From assembly GCF_001571345.1 (NCBI RefSeq), contig NZ_BCTP01000011.1:1-64000 (forward strand): DNA of 64,000 bases, read 5' to 3'. This document shows, piece by piece, positions 7,545 through 18,140 of this stretch. Position numbers and translations under genes: made by a program. Source of the stretch: Komagataeibacter xylinus NBRC 15237 (GTDB lineage: Bacteria; Pseudomonadota; Alphaproteobacteria; Acetobacterales; Acetobacteraceae). Under the pieces are notes generated by a model. That model saw nothing but the letters and a program-made list of their open reading frames with translations, was not told the origin of the DNA and made no database searches. Position 1 is the stretch's first letter. Every line of letters starts with the position of its first letter.

Positions 7545-9416
7545 TTACAGGGACTGAAGTTCAAACAGGTCACGATACAGCCCGCCTTCGCGCTGCATCA
7601 GGGCGGCATGGGTGCCATCCTCGCACACCCGGCCATGGCGGAAGACAATGATGCGGTCCAGCCCCATCACGGTGGAAAGCCGGTGGGCGATGACCAGCAC
7701 CGTGCGCCCGGCCATGAGGCGCTCCATCGCCTGCTGCACCTGCACTTCGGACTGGGAGTCGAGGCTGGACGTCGCCTCATCCATGATCACGATGCGCGCC
7801 TGGCTTAAAAAAGCACGGGCAATGGCAATGCGCTGGCGCTCGCCGCCCGAGAGCTTGACCCCACGCTCGCCCACCATGGTGGCGTAGCCGCGCGGCAGGC
7901 GGTCGATGAAGTCCGCCGCATTGGCCTGCCGGGCGGCATGGGCGATCTCGGCGGGCGTGGCATCAGGGCGGCCATAGGCAATGTTCTCGGCCAGCGAGCG
8001 GTGAAACAGCAGCGGTTCCTGCGGCACGATGGCAATCTGCCCGCGCAGGCTGGCCTGCGTCACCGTGGCAATATCCGTGCCATCAATGGTGATGCGCCCG
8101 GCCTGCACGTCATAAAGCCGTTGCAGCAGCCGCGTGAGCGTGGTCTTGCCCGAACCCGACGGGCCGACAAGAGCCACCCGGCTGCCGGGCGCAATATCAA
8201 GGTTCAGGTCATCAAACAGCACGCGCCCATGCTGGCGCACATAGCCAAAGCGCACATGCTCGAAGCGGATATGCCCTTGCGTTACGCGCAGCGCCAGGGC
8301 GCCGGGCCGGTCCGCCACGCCGGGATGCATGGCGAACAGGGCCACAAGTTCCTCCATCTCGTTGACCGAGCGCTGCACGACCGAAATCTGCTGGCCGATA
8401 TCACGCAGGTAACCCTGTATGACGAACATCATGGTCAGCACATAGGCCACATCACCCGGCCCGGCACGGCCCCGCACCCACAGCACCGCCACCCCGGCAA
8501 TCAGCGCCATGCGCATGAGCAGGGCCGCAAGGTTCTGCAGATTGGCGCTATCGGTGCCGCGCAGCCACGAGCGCACCGTGCGCTGTCGCCACCTTCCCGC
8601 CACCCAGGCCAGCCGGGCATCCTCGCGCCCCTCCGCCCCGCAGGCCTTGACCACGGCATTGCAGGTTACGGCATCGGACAGGGTGGCCCCCATGCGCGTA
8701 TCCCACGCATTGGCCAGCCGGGCGGATGGCGCGACATAATGCAGCGTCAGCACGACCGACAGCCCCACAAGCGCTGCCGCCCCCACCGCCAGCACCAGCC
8801 CCATGAACGCCCAGTGAAAGGCCAGCACGCCAGTCGTGGCGCACAGCACGATCACCTCGGGCACCAGCATGAGCAGCACCGTATCGCCCAGCGTGTCGAT
8901 CGCCCCCAGCCCGCGCGTGATGCGCCGCACGGTCGAGCCTGCGAAGTTGCTGGCATGCCACTCGCTGGAGAAACGCTGCACGCGGCCAAACGCCTCCGTC
9001 ACGATGCCGGTCATGACGCGGGAGGTCAGGTGCGAGATGGTTACATATGCCATGCGCCGCGCCATGATGCCGCCCACGCCCAGCCCGGTCAGCCCCGCCA
9101 CATCGCGTATGGCATGGTGGATGGTGGCGGCCTGCGCAGGGTGCGACACGTCATCGACCAGCCAGCCCGCCAGCAGCGGCATCATCACATCTGCCACCGT
9201 AGCCAGCGCGATACCCGCCAGCGTGCCCGCCAGCAGGGCAGGCCACGCCCGCCACCGGCGCCACACAAAGCCCAGGACGGCGGCGAATTCATGCCGCCGC
9301 GTAAGGGATCGGGAAGAGGAATGAAGCCATGCCCACCACGCCAGAATGCAAAAAAAACGCGGCCACGACCGGCCACGGCAAAGGGCTGGAACGACTAGCC
9401 CCGCCCCGCGTGGCAT
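7545..9416 (-). CDS. ABC exporter, fused permease and ATPase (MsbA/MdlB-like)
   Basis: About 623 residues in half-transporter order: a six-helix ABC transmembrane domain (roughly residues 45-330) then an ATPase domain. Walker A is GPSGSGKTT, the signature is LSGGERQR, Walker B with the catalytic Glu is [11 protein letters not shown], and the switch His is in IAHRLST. It should homodimerise in the inner membrane and export a lipid, peptide or drug; the substrate cannot be told. The ATG at 9416 follows AGGGG; an upstream ATG at 9479 has no clear ribosome site. It is divergent from nth and its 3' end meets repeat copy A. Confidence 0.9.
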   Translation of the reverse strand: MPRGAGLVVPALCRGRSWPRFFCILAWWAWLHSSSRSLTRRHEFAAVLGFVWRRWRAWPALLAGTLAGIALATVADVMMPLLAGWLVDDVSHPAQAATIHHAIRDVAGLTGLGVGGIMARRMAYVTISHLTSRVMTGIVTEAFGRVQRFSSEWHASNFAGSTVRRITRGLGAIDTLGDTVLLMLVPEVIVLCATTGVLAFHWAFMGLVLAVGAAALVGLSVVLTLHYVAPSARLANAWDTRMGATLSDAVTCNAVVKACGAEGREDARLAWVAGRWRQRTVRSWLRGTDSANLQNLAALLMRMALIAGVAVLWVRGRAGPGDVAYVLTMMFVIQGYLRDIGQQISVVQRSVNEMEELVALFAMHPGVADRPGALALRVTQGHIRFEHVRFGYVRQHGRVLFDDLNLDIAPGSRVALVGPSGSGKTTLTRLLQRLYDVQAGRITIDGTDIATVTQASLRGQIAIVPQEPLLFHRSLAENIAYGRPDATPAEIAHAARQANAADFIDRLPRGYATMVGERGVKLSGGERQRIAIARAFLSQARIVIMDEATSSLDSQSEVQVQQAMERLMAGRTVLVIAHRLSTVMGLDRIIVFRHGRVCEDGTHAALMQREGGLYRDLFELQSL

Positions 9417-9510
9417 GCAAGGCCCCTGCCGGGTTATGAAGGCCCGGGGCAATTTACAGACCCCACCCCCACGCCGCACAATGCGCCCGACCTATCCCAG
9501 CGAGTAGCCG

Positions 9511-10209
9511 ATGCCAACACCCTCCGCCCGCACCAGGGCCAAGCCCGCCCGCCGCGCCATGACACTGGCCGAAGTCCGTGCCTTCATCAGCCTGCTGGCC
9601 ACCGCCAACCCCGATGCCGAAAGCGAACTCGACTTTGTCGATGACTACACGCTGCTCGTGGCCGTCGTGCTCTCGGCGCAGGCCACCGATGCCTCGGTCA
9701 ACAAGGCGACCGTCAACCTGTTCCGCGATGCCCCCACGCCACAGGCCATGGTGGACCTTGGCGAGGAAAAGGTGGGCGCGCATATCCGCACAATCGGGCT
9801 GTGGCGCACCAAGGCGCGCAACGTGGTGGCGCTGTCACGGCAGTTGCTCGACCGCTTTGACGGCAAGGTGCCTCACGACCGCGCGGCCCTTGAATCCCTG
9901 CCCGGTGTCGGCCGCAAGACCGCGAACGTGGTGATGAACGTAGCCTTTGGCGACAGCACGATGGCGGTCGATACCCACATCTTCCGCATCGGCAACCGCA
10001 CGGGGCTGGCGCCGGGTGCGACCGTGCGCGCGGTGGAGGACCAGTTGGTGCGCCGCATCCCGCCCGACATGCTGCGCCCGGCCCATCACTGGCTGATCCT
10101 GCACGGGCGCTATGTGTGCAAGGCCCGCAAGCCCGAATGCTGGCGCTGCCCCGCCTTTGAACCGTGCCAGTACCGCATGAAGGATGAACTGCGCCTGGCA
10201 CCGGCCTGA
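9511..10209 (+). CDS. nth: Endonuclease III (DNA glycosylase/AP lyase)
   Basis: 232-residue base-excision repair enzyme that removes oxidised pyrimidines and cleaves the abasic site. The helix-hairpin-helix LPGVGRKTANVVMN carries the catalytic Lys, and VDTHIFR the catalytic Asp. The C-terminal [4Fe-4S] ligands are intact as C-x6-C-x2-C-x5-C, starting in VCKARKPEC. A basic extension of about 16 residues precedes the core (MTLAEVRAF); a start at that internal ATG (9559) is possible. Confidence 0.95.
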   Translation: MPTPSARTRAKPARRAMTLAEVRAFISLLATANPDAESELDFVDDYTLLVAVVLSAQATDASVNKATVNLFRDAPTPQAMVDLGEEKVGAHIRTIGLWRTKARNVVALSRQLLDRFDGKVPHDRAALESLPGVGRKTANVVMNVAFGDSTMAVDTHIFRIGNRTGLAPGATVRAVEDQLVRRIPPDMLRPAHHWLILHGRYVCKARKPECWRCPAFEPCQYRMKDELRLAPA

Positions 10210-10217
10210 ACAGATAG

Positions 10218-10251
10218 ACGTTTTTGAAAAAAGGCGGCACCCAGAACTTTT
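10218..10251 (-). repeat. Intergenic two-hairpin element, copy B (partial)
   Basis: Only one end is recognisable: TTTTTGAAAAAAGGCGGCAC followed by CCAGAACTTTT, matching one arm of hairpin 1 and the outer end of full copies read in reverse. It lies between the convergent 3' ends of nth and comEC. Confidence 0.65.
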
Positions 10252-12496
10252 ATTCCGCCTGCGCCAGCGGCAGGTTGGGCAGGCCTGCCCCGCCGGGACG
10301 CATCACCCAGGGCCGCGCCCCGCGCACGGCGCGGTCCGTCTGCACCACAAGCCTGCCATCGGGCTGCCGGTAAATGCCATAAGCCCCGTTGCGCCACAGG
10401 TCGAAACGCCCGATGGAGGGCACGCCGTCACACCCCCACGTGCCCGGCAGGTTGACCAGCAGCCTGGCCCCCCGGCACAGGCCGGGCGCAGGCGGGCGAT
10501 TGGCAAGAACCAGCACGATATCACCCACGCGGCAGACCCCGGCATGGCATGCCACCTGCCCCGCCGTTCCCTCGGCAGGCAGCATGCCTGCGGGCAGGCC
10601 GGTGACGCGCTGCCATTCACGCAGTACGAAGGGATCAGGGTGCGGGCCGGGACCGGTCAGCAGGCGGCTCTCCGCTACGATGCCCGCCATCCGCCCATCC
10701 GGCGCCAGCATGATGACCGGCCGCGCAACCAGCCATGGCGACAGGACCGCCAGCATGATGGGCGCAAGCCCCGCCAGCCGCACACGCCCACCCCACAGGC
10801 ACAGCCAGCACAGCCCAACAAAAAATAACGCAAGCCCTGCATTGTTGATGGCCGGCACGCCAATGCGCGCGGCTGGCAGCCCGGCCACCAGATGCGCAAG
10901 CCACGTCACCACGCCAAGGCCCCAGCCCATGGGCACAAGGGCCAGTTTTTCCAGCCCCAGCGGCATCAGCCCGAGTGCCACCAGCCCCCATGGCATGATC
11001 CACACCGACATGAGCGGCACCGCCAGCAGGTTGGCCAGCACGAACCACGGCTGCACCGTGCCAAAATGCGCCATGCCCACCGGCAGGCACGCGCTCCCCG
11101 CCAGCACGCTGGCCACAAGTGGGTGGGCCAGACGGGCCGCCACCCGCCGCAGCCACACATCATCATGCTCCCAGCCCGACAGGGCGGGCCGCAGCGCGTC
11201 AAACCCCGCAATCAGCGCCATGACGGCGGCTACTGACATCTGGAGTGGCAGTTCGGTCACGCCCTCCGGGTTCAGGGCCATGAGCACCGTCGCCGCCACC
11301 GCCAGCGCGCGCAGCGAGAGCGGTCGCCTGCCCGCCAGCAGCGCCATGACCGCCAGCCCCGCCATGAGCAGGCTGCGCTGGGCGGGCAGGTGCGCGCCGG
11401 TCAGCGCCACGTAGCCTGCCCCCGCCAGCAATGCGCCCACCGCCGCGATCTGGCGGCATGGCCAGTACAGCGCCGCCCGCTCGCTCAGCGCCAGCCCCGT
11501 ACGCAGCCCCACCATGGCCAGCCCTATCACGATAGCCAGATGCAGCCCCGCCACGGCCAGCAGGTGAGCCAGCCCCGCATCGGCAAAGGCCGCGCGCTCG
11601 GGGGCCGCCACCACGGCATCGGCGCCCACAAGAACGGTCGCGGCAATATCGCCCCGCGTGCCGGGCAGGGCCGTTCTTATCCGCTCCGCCAGAATGTGCC
11701 GCCTGCCCGCAAGCCAGCCCGCCACGCCGCCGCCCACCCGCGCAGGCGTGATCGTGGCCGGGTCCAGCGCACGGCCATGCCCCGCCTGGCCTGCAAACCA
11801 CGCCCGGCGCTGGGCGTCATACCCGCCCGGTATGTCGGGGAAGGCAGGCGGCGACAGCAGGGCGCGCACTCGCAACCCATCACCCGGCATGGGCCGCGCC
11901 GGGTCATCGGCCTGCAGGCGCACGGACAGCCACCGCCGCAGGGGCGGCATGCCAATGCTGATTCCATTATCAAGGCGCACGCCGCGCAACGCCACGCGCA
12001 GCGCCTGCGTGCCATCGGCCAGACGCTGCACCTCAACCCCACTCACCTGTCCAGACAGATGCACCGCCCGGCGCGGCAGGTCGGGAAAAGGCGGCATGCG
12101 CCCTGCCTGCCCCCATGCCAGCAACAGCCCTGCCGCCCCCATCCCCACCACGCCTGCGCCGAGCCGCACGGCCAGACGGTGCGGCCACAGCAGGCGACAG
12201 GCGAGCGACGCCAGGCAGGCCAGCACGCCCCCCGCCACGACCACTCCGCCCGGCTCGGTCGGCAGGGCAAAATACGCGATGACGCCACCCGCAAGAGCCA
12301 CCGGCAGCCACAGCACCAGGCGACTGTTCTGCCCCCACAGCCACGCGGTGAGCGCGGCCCGCAGGCGCAGCAGGCCCCCGCCTGCCAGCACCCGGCTCAC
12401 AAACCACCCCGCCCGGCGGGTGCTGCCGCACGGCCCGGAATCGGCACCCGCCCGGCACCTGCCCACGCAACGATGGCCTGCCAGCAGCAGCGGCAT
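10250..12496 (-). CDS. comEC: ComEC/Rec2-family DNA-uptake channel protein
   Basis: 748-residue polytopic protein: N-terminal membrane helices with a DUF4131-type extracytoplasmic domain, a competence-domain helix bundle (GDIAATVLVGADAVV, then LAHLLAVAGLHLAIVIG and LPAQRSLLMAGL), and a C-terminal soluble domain. ComEC proteins form the inner-membrane channel for incoming single-stranded DNA. The C-terminal domain shows no HxHxDH metal motif, so it looks like the degenerate, nuclease-inactive form I associate with many alphaproteobacteria. Start at 12496 gives a basic, Cys-containing leader; a start further in is possible. dprA, which acts on the same DNA, is 4.4 kb away. It is divergent from gltX. 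Confidence 0.88.
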   Translation of the reverse strand: MPLLLAGHRCVGRCRAGADSGPCGSTRRAGWFVSRVLAGGGLLRLRAALTAWLWGQNSRLVLWLPVALAGGVIAYFALPTEPGGVVVAGGVLACLASLACRLLWPHRLAVRLGAGVVGMGAAGLLLAWGQAGRMPPFPDLPRRAVHLSGQVSGVEVQRLADGTQALRVALRGVRLDNGISIGMPPLRRWLSVRLQADDPARPMPGDGLRVRALLSPPAFPDIPGGYDAQRRAWFAGQAGHGRALDPATITPARVGGGVAGWLAGRRHILAERIRTALPGTRGDIAATVLVGADAVVAAPERAAFADAGLAHLLAVAGLHLAIVIGLAMVGLRTGLALSERAALYWPCRQIAAVGALLAGAGYVALTGAHLPAQRSLLMAGLAVMALLAGRRPLSLRALAVAATVLMALNPEGVTELPLQMSVAAVMALIAGFDALRPALSGWEHDDVWLRRVAARLAHPLVASVLAGSACLPVGMAHFGTVQPWFVLANLLAVPLMSVWIMPWGLVALGLMPLGLEKLALVPMGWGLGVVTWLAHLVAGLPAARIGVPAINNAGLALFFVGLCWLCLWGGRVRLAGLAPIMLAVLSPWLVARPVIMLAPDGRMAGIVAESRLLTGPGPHPDPFVLREWQRVTGLPAGMLPAEGTAGQVACHAGVCRVGDIVLVLANRPPAPGLCRGARLLVNLPGTWGCDGVPSIGRFDLWRNGAYGIYRQPDGRLVVQTDRAVRGARPWVMRPGGAGLPNLPLAQAE

Positions 12497-12643
12497 TGAT
12501 GGCGAATGGCAGACAGACCCGACAGGAGACCCCCATGATGCGCGTAAAAGGCGTGGCAGGAATGCACACCCTAGCGGGCGGAACGGTTTTCACGCCAGAG
12601 TGCCCCCTGTCAGCAGGGCGAAAACATGCTAGGAACCCGGTTC

Positions 12644-14050
12644 ATGACTGTCCGTACGCGTTTTGCTCCCAGCCCCACCGGCCTGCTGCATATCGGCAAC
12701 GCCCGTGCCGCCCTTTTCAATTTCCTCTATGCCCGCCACCACGGCGGGCAATTCGTGCTCCGCATCGAGGATACCGACCGCGAACGCTCGACCCAGCAGG
12801 CGGTCGACGTGCTGTTCGACGGCCTGGCCTGGATGGACATCGAATCCGACGAGAAACCGGTCTTCCAGTCCACGCGTCAGGCCCGCCATGCCGAGGTGGC
12901 GCATGAACTGCTGGAAAAGGGCCTGGCCTATCGCTGCTACTGCACGGCCGATGAACTGAAGGACATGCGCGAGAAGGCGATGGCCGAGGGCCGCCCCCCC
13001 CGCTACAACGGCATGTGGCGCGACCGCGACCCCGCCGAGGCCCCCGCAAACACCCCCTACACCATCCGCATCAAGGCCCCGCGCGAGGGGGAAACCACCA
13101 TCCACGACCTGGTGCAGGGCGACGTGCGCGTAGCCAACGCCGAACTCGATGACATGATCATCCTGCGCGCCGATGGCACGCCGGTCTATCAGCTTGCCGT
13201 GGTGGTCGATGACCATGACATGGACATTACCCACGTCATCCGTGGCGATGACCACCTGACCAATACCTTCCGCCAGGCCATGATCTACCGCGCCATGGGC
13301 TGGAGTCTGCCGCATTTCGCGCATCTGCCGCTTATTCACGGGCCTGACGGGGCCAAGCTGTCCAAGCGGCACGGGGCACAGTCGGTCGTCGAGTTCCGCG
13401 AGATGGGCTACCTGCCCGAGGCGCTGAATAACTACCTGCTGCGCCTTGGCTGGGGCCACGGCGATGCCGAGATCCTCTCGCGCGAGGAACAGATCAAACT
13501 GTTCGACCTTGATGGCGTGGGCCGCTCGCCCTCGCGCATGGATTACGCCAAGCTGCTGCACATCAACGGCGTGTGGCTGCGCCAGGCCGATGACACCCGC
13601 CTGACCAGCGACGTGATGGAACGGCTGGCCAGGATGGACGGCGTGGACACATCGGATGCCACCCGTGCGAAGGTACTGGCCCTGATGCCCGGCCTGAAGG
13701 AACGCGCCAAGACGCTGGTGGAACTGGCCGATAACGCGGCCTTCCTCGGCCGTTCGCTGCCGCTCGCCTTCGACCCCAAGGCCGAAAAGCAGCTCACGCC
13801 GGAAAACCGCGTGATGCTGGGCAGGCTGGCCACGGCGCTGAAGGCCACCGAGCCGTTCAGCAAGGAGGCGATCGACGCCACCCTGCGCCAGTTTGCCGAA
13901 ACGCATGAGATGAAGCTGGGCAAGGTGGCCCAGCCGCTGCGTGCCGCCGTAACCGGCAGCACCATGTCGCCCGGCATTGATGACACGCTGGCAGCCCTTG
14001 GCCGTGACGAGGTTCTGGCACGCATCAACGCGGTCGCCGCCCATGAATGA
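12644..14050 (+). CDS. gltX: Glutamyl-tRNA synthetase
   Basis: 468-residue class Ib aminoacyl-tRNA synthetase charging tRNA-Glu. The HIGH signature is [10 protein letters not shown], about 15 residues in, and the KMSKS loop is AKLSKRHG. Helical anticodon-binding domains follow. The ATG at 12644 has AGGA about 10 bases upstream and gives the family N-terminus ([13 protein letters not shown]); a start at 12626 would add six residues. Alphaproteobacteria often carry two gltX genes and make Gln-tRNA through GatCAB, but whether a second copy exists cannot be seen here. The stop overlaps pyrB by 8 bases. Confidence 0.96.
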   Translation: MTVRTRFAPSPTGLLHIGNARAALFNFLYARHHGGQFVLRIEDTDRERSTQQAVDVLFDGLAWMDIESDEKPVFQSTRQARHAEVAHELLEKGLAYRCYCTADELKDMREKAMAEGRPPRYNGMWRDRDPAEAPANTPYTIRIKAPREGETTIHDLVQGDVRVANAELDDMIILRADGTPVYQLAVVVDDHDMDITHVIRGDDHLTNTFRQAMIYRAMGWSLPHFAHLPLIHGPDGAKLSKRHGAQSVVEFREMGYLPEALNNYLLRLGWGHGDAEILSREEQIKLFDLDGVGRSPSRMDYAKLLHINGVWLRQADDTRLTSDVMERLARMDGVDTSDATRAKVLALMPGLKERAKTLVELADNAAFLGRSLPLAFDPKAEKQLTPENRVMLGRLATALKATEPFSKEAIDATLRQFAETHEMKLGKVAQPLRAAVTGSTMSPGIDDTLAALGRDEVLARINAVAAHE

Positions 14051-15008
14051 GCGCGGCAGCCACGGCAGCAACGTCTTCGCCACCCCGGCCACACGCCACC
14101 TGCTGGGCGTGCAGGGCATGCATCCGATCCGGATCATGCCCATACTGGACCTGGCCGAGCACTACGCCCTGCTTAACCGCTCGCGCAAGACCCCACGCGA
14201 CCTGTTGCGCGGGCGCACGCTCATCAACCTGTTCTTTGAGGACAGCACCCGCACCCGCACCTCGTTCGAACTGGCGGGCAAGCGGCTCGGCGCGGATGTG
14301 GTGAACATGACCGTGGCCAGTTCCTCGGTCAACAAGGGCGAGACGCTGCTCGATACGGCAGCAACGCTCAACGCCATGCATGCCGACCTGCTGGTGGTGC
14401 GCCACGCCCAGTCCGGCGCGCCCGCGCTGCTGGCGCAGAAGGTGCAGGCCAGCGTGGTCAATGCGGGCGACGGCACGCATGAACACCCCACGCAGGCCCT
14501 GCTCGATGCGCTGACCATCCGCCGCCATTTCGGCACGTTCGAGGGGCTGACGGTGGCGATCTGCGGCGATGTGAGCCACAGCCGGGTCGCACGCTCCAAC
14601 ATTCACCTGCTCACCGCACTGGGCTGCCAGGTGCGCGTGGTGGGGCCGCCCACACTGGTGCCCGGCGCCATTGGCGCGCTGGGGGTCAGCATCCATCACA
14701 CCATGGAAGACGGCCTGCGCGGCGTGGACGTGGTGATGATGCTGCGCGTGCAGCGCGAGCGCATGAAGGGCACGCAGGTGCCCAGCGCGCGGGAATATTT
14801 CCGCTTCTATGGCCTCGACAACAAGCGCCTCGCGCTGGCGAAGCCGCATGCGCTGGTCATGCATCCCGGCCCGATGAACCGGGGCGTGGAAATTGACAGC
14901 CGCGTGGCCGATTCCGACCAGAGCGTGATCCGTGAACAGGTGGAAATGGGGGTTGCGGTGCGCATGGCGGTGCTCGACCTGCTCGCACGCGGGGGAGAAG
15001 GCGCATGA
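14043..15008 (+). CDS. pyrB: Aspartate carbamoyltransferase catalytic chain
   Basis: 321-residue ATCase, the committed step of pyrimidine synthesis. The carbamoyl-phosphate site is STRTRTSFE, the [10 protein letters not shown] segment is intact, and the aspartate loop region ends in MHPGPMNRG. The start at 14043 overlaps the end of gltX; an in-frame upstream ATG at 13977 would extend far into gltX and is rejected. No pyrI regulatory gene is present. The next gene, a pyrC homologue without key metal ligands, overlaps by ATGA, the arrangement of ATCases that need a DHOase-like partner. Confidence 0.96.
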   Translation: MNERGSHGSNVFATPATRHLLGVQGMHPIRIMPILDLAEHYALLNRSRKTPRDLLRGRTLINLFFEDSTRTRTSFELAGKRLGADVVNMTVASSSVNKGETLLDTAATLNAMHADLLVVRHAQSGAPALLAQKVQASVVNAGDGTHEHPTQALLDALTIRRHFGTFEGLTVAICGDVSHSRVARSNIHLLTALGCQVRVVGPPTLVPGAIGALGVSIHHTMEDGLRGVDVVMMLRVQRERMKGTQVPSAREYFRFYGLDNKRLALAKPHALVMHPGPMNRGVEIDSRVADSDQSVIREQVEMGVAVRMAVLDLLARGGEGA

Positions 15009-16300
15009 AGCCGGTCGTTTTTGAAAATGTGCGCCTGATCGACCCCGCCAGCAACACGGACCGCCCCGGCCGCCTGCTGGTGCAGGACGGCCTGATTGCA
15101 GGCACCGACGCCCCGAACGCCGAAGGCGCGCCCGAGGGGGCGGATGTGATTGATGGCGGCGGCCAGCTCGTGCTGTGCCCCGGCCTTGTTGACATGCGCG
15201 TGACCATTGGCGAGCCCGGCTATGAATACCGCGAGACGGTGCTCTCGGCCGCGCGCGCCGCCGTGGCCGGTGGCATCACCACCATCGCCGTGCTGCCCAA
15301 TACCAGCCCGACCATCGACAACCCCGCCCTTGCCCGCCTGCTGCGCGCGCGTGGCGAGGAAACGGGCATGATCGACATCCTGCCCTATGGCGCCCTGACC
15401 CGTGAATGCGCGGGCCGGGAAATGGCCGAGATCGGCCTGCTGGCCGAAGCGGGCGCCATTGCCTTTACCGATGGGCCGCAGGCCATTGCCGACAGCCGCA
15501 TGATGCGCCAGATGCTGACCTACGCCCGCGGCTTCAACGCCCTGATCGTGCAGCACCCCGAAGACCCGTCGCTCGCGCGCGGCGGCTGCGCGACGGATGG
15601 CGAACTGGCCACCCGCCTCGGCCTGCCGGGCATTCCGGCGGCGGCCGAGGCCATCCTGATCGCACGCGACCTGCGCCTTGCGCGCATGACTGGCGGGCGG
15701 CTGCATTTCGGCCATGTCTCGACAGCCGAGGGGCTGGACCTGATCCGCAACGCCAAGGCCGATGGCCTGCGCGTGAGCTGTGATACCGCACCACCCTATT
15801 TCGACCTCAACGAGACGGTGATCGGGGATTTCCGCACCTATGCCAAGCTCTCGCCGCCGCTGCGCACCGAGGCCGACCGCCGCGCCGTCAGCGCCGCCCT
15901 GGCCGATGGCACGATCGACGCCATCGCATCCGACCACATGCCATGCGACGCCGATGACAAGCGCCAGCCTTTTGCCGTGGCCGCTGCCGGTGGCACCGGG
16001 CTGTGCACGCTACTTGCGGTAACACTTGCGCAGGTGCATGCGGGCCATCTTGGCATGATGGAGGCCATTGGCCTGCTCACGCACCGCCCGGCTGCCGTGC
16101 TGGGCGGCAAGGCGGGCACGCTGGCCGTGGGCATGCCTGCCGATCTGTGCCTGTTCAACCCCGATACCGCCTGGGTGGTGCGCGCGGGCGACCTGCCGGG
16201 CAAGGCGCAGAACACCCCGTTTGATGGCCGCGCGCTGGAAGGCCGCGTGCTGGGCACGTGGAAGAAGGGCGTGCGCGTGTTCGGGGCACAGGCTGCATGA
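15005..16300 (+). CDS. Dihydroorotase-like protein lacking the HxH metal ligands (PyrC')
   Basis: 431-residue type I dihydroorotase fold. The normal ligand motif DxHxH near residue 63 reads D-M-R-V-T, so both histidines are replaced (Arg65, Thr67). Later sites partly survive: HPED (usually HCED), LHFGHVST and ASDHMP. Active type I enzymes need the lost pair for the binuclear Zn centre, so this copy is probably not an active dihydroorotase. Pseudomonads have an inactive PyrC' that is needed to assemble ATCase; the ATGA overlap with pyrB fits that role. Most annotation pipelines would call it pyrC. An active dihydroorotase would then have to be encoded elsewhere. Confidence 0.85.
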   Translation: MKPVVFENVRLIDPASNTDRPGRLLVQDGLIAGTDAPNAEGAPEGADVIDGGGQLVLCPGLVDMRVTIGEPGYEYRETVLSAARAAVAGGITTIAVLPNTSPTIDNPALARLLRARGEETGMIDILPYGALTRECAGREMAEIGLLAEAGAIAFTDGPQAIADSRMMRQMLTYARGFNALIVQHPEDPSLARGGCATDGELATRLGLPGIPAAAEAILIARDLRLARMTGGRLHFGHVSTAEGLDLIRNAKADGLRVSCDTAPPYFDLNETVIGDFRTYAKLSPPLRTEADRRAVSAALADGTIDAIASDHMPCDADDKRQPFAVAAAGGTGLCTLLAVTLAQVHAGHLGMMEAIGLLTHRPAAVLGGKAGTLAVGMPADLCLFNPDTAWVVRAGDLPGKAQNTPFDGRALEGRVLGTWKKGVRVFGAQAA

Positions 16301-16935
16301 TCTACGGCATCCCTACCTACGACCTGCCGCTGATGGGCGGCGTGGCCTTCCTGTCCTACCTCATTGGCAGCATTCCCTTTGGCCTGGTGCTGACCGCGCT
16401 CTCGGGCGGGGGCGATATCCGCAAGATCGGCTCGGGCAATATCGGAGCGACCAACGTGCTGCGCACCGGGCGCAAGGGGCTGGCCGCGGGCACGCTGGCG
16501 CTCGATGGCACCAAGGGCGCGTTCGCGGTGTTCTGCGCCTTCGTGCTGTGCCCGTTCCACACGCTGGCCGCCGAATCGCTGGCCGCCATCTTTGCCGTGG
16601 CCGGGCACTGCTTTCCCGTCTGGCTCAAGTTCAGGGGTGGCAAGGGCGTGGCCACCGGGCTGGGCTGCATCCTGGCGCTCATGCCCGGCGTGGGGCTGTG
16701 CTGCTGCGCGCTGTGGCTGATCTTTGCCAAGGTCACGCGCATTTCATCAGCGGGCGCGATCATCGCCTTTGCCGCCCTGCCGCTGCTCATGATCCGGCCG
16801 GGGCGGATTGACTTCAACTCCCCCGCCTATCTGGCCGGGGTGCTGATTGCGGTGATGATCCTCATCCGCCATCACGCCAACATCACCCGGCTGCTCAAGG
16901 GCACCGAGCCAAAAATCGGCCAGAAAAGCACATGA
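16297..16935 (+). CDS. plsY: Glycerol-3-phosphate acyltransferase PlsY
   Basis: 212-residue inner-membrane enzyme that transfers acyl groups from acyl-phosphate to glycerol-3-phosphate, starting phospholipid synthesis with PlsX. Motifs: SYLIGSIPFG, SGNIGATNVLR, and FRGGKGVATG with the phosphate loop. About seven hydrophobic helices. The ATG at 16297 overlaps the preceding stop (ATGA); an in-frame upstream ATG is disfavoured. The stop overlaps dprA by ATGA. Confidence 0.95.
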   Translation: MIYGIPTYDLPLMGGVAFLSYLIGSIPFGLVLTALSGGGDIRKIGSGNIGATNVLRTGRKGLAAGTLALDGTKGAFAVFCAFVLCPFHTLAAESLAAIFAVAGHCFPVWLKFRGGKGVATGLGCILALMPGVGLCCCALWLIFAKVTRISSAGAIIAFAALPLLMIRPGRIDFNSPAYLAGVLIAVMILIRHHANITRLLKGTEPKIGQKST

Positions 16936-18095
16936 CTCCCCCCGATGCCGAAACGGCGCTGGCCTGCCTGCGGCTGGCGCGAACGGACGGCATCGGCCCG
17001 GTCAGCTACCGCAAGCTCATCCGCACCCATGGCAGCGTTGAAGCAGCACTTGCCATGCTTGAGCGCGGGGCCACCCGCATCAGCCGCACCATCGGCCCGC
17101 TCTACCCGCGTGATGACGGCCTGCGCGAGCTTGAGCGCCTGCAGGCGCTGGGCGGCACGTTGCTGGTGCACGGCCAGCCCGGCTACCCGGCCCTGCTGGC
17201 CGCCCTGCCTGACGCACCGCCCGTGCTGTCGGTGCTGGGCGACGTGACGCTTCTGTCCGCCCGCATGGTGGGCATCGTGGGTGGGCGCAATGCGTCATCA
17301 GGCGGGCTGCGCATGGCCGAAAGCCTGGCCGCCCTGCTCGCGGCCCATGGCGTGCACACCGTATCGGGTCTGGCGCGCGGCATTGATGGCGCGGCCCATC
17401 GCGGCGCCATGACAGCGGGCCGCACGGTTGCCGCCATCGCGGGTGGGCTGGACTGCCCCTACCCGCCCGAACATGCCGCCCTGCAGGCCGAGATTGCCCG
17501 CACCGGCGCGGTCGTGACCGAGGCCGCGCCGGGCACGGTGCCGCAGGCGCGGCACTTTCCGCGCCGCAACCGGCTGATTGCGGGCCTTGGGCTGGGCTGC
17601 GTGGTGATCGAGGCTGCACTGCGCTCGGGCAGCCTGATTACCGCGCGCATGGCGCTTGACTACGGGCGCACCATCTTCGCCGTGCCCGGCTCGCCGCTTG
17701 ATCCGCGCTGCCGGGGCAGCAACGACCTGCTGCGCCAGGGCGCGATTGTGACCGAAACCGAGCGCGACATATTGCGCGAACTCCCTGAAACAATAGAGGA
17801 AAACGACCTGTTTTCCGCACTACCCCACCCCGTGCGCCACAATGCTGCCCCATCGGGCGGGCAAGCCTTGGACCCGCCGCGCACAGACCCGGCCCCACCC
17901 CCATCCGCCCAGGGCGACCTGCATGAAATGGTGGAAGGTTTTCTATCTTTCACGCCATCGCCTGTTGACGATCTCGTACGGCGCTGCCAGTTCTCGACAG
18001 CAGCAGTCCTGACCGTCCTGTCGGAAATGGAGATTGCGGGCACGATCGAATTCCTTGCGGGGGATCTGGTCGTGCGGCGTCCACCCCCGGCCTGA
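16932..18095 (+). CDS. dprA: DNA-processing protein DprA
   Basis: 387-residue DprA (Smf), which loads RecA on incoming single-stranded DNA. An N-terminal SAM/HhH-like region (LARTDGIGPVSYRKL) precedes the Rossmann core with GIVGGRNASS, VSGLARGIDGAAHRGAM and PRRNRLIAGL. A Pro-rich linker near residues 305-325 leads to a C-terminal winged-helix segment. The start overlaps plsY (ATGA) and topA follows 45 bases later; dprA-topA order is common. With comEC nearby this suggests a natural-transformation capacity, but pilus genes are not seen here. Confidence 0.95.
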   Translation: MTPPDAETALACLRLARTDGIGPVSYRKLIRTHGSVEAALAMLERGATRISRTIGPLYPRDDGLRELERLQALGGTLLVHGQPGYPALLAALPDAPPVLSVLGDVTLLSARMVGIVGGRNASSGGLRMAESLAALLAAHGVHTVSGLARGIDGAAHRGAMTAGRTVAAIAGGLDCPYPPEHAALQAEIARTGAVVTEAAPGTVPQARHFPRRNRLIAGLGLGCVVIEAALRSGSLITARMALDYGRTIFAVPGSPLDPRCRGSNDLLRQGAIVTETERDILRELPETIEENDLFSALPHPVRHNAAPSGGQALDPPRTDPAPPPSAQGDLHEMVEGFLSFTPSPVDDLVRRCQFSTAAVLTVLSEMEIAGTIEFLAGDLVVRRPPPA

Positions 18096-18140
18096 GCGCG
18101 GGATAGAGCAAGGTTTTGAGAATCGTGATCCGGAGACAGA

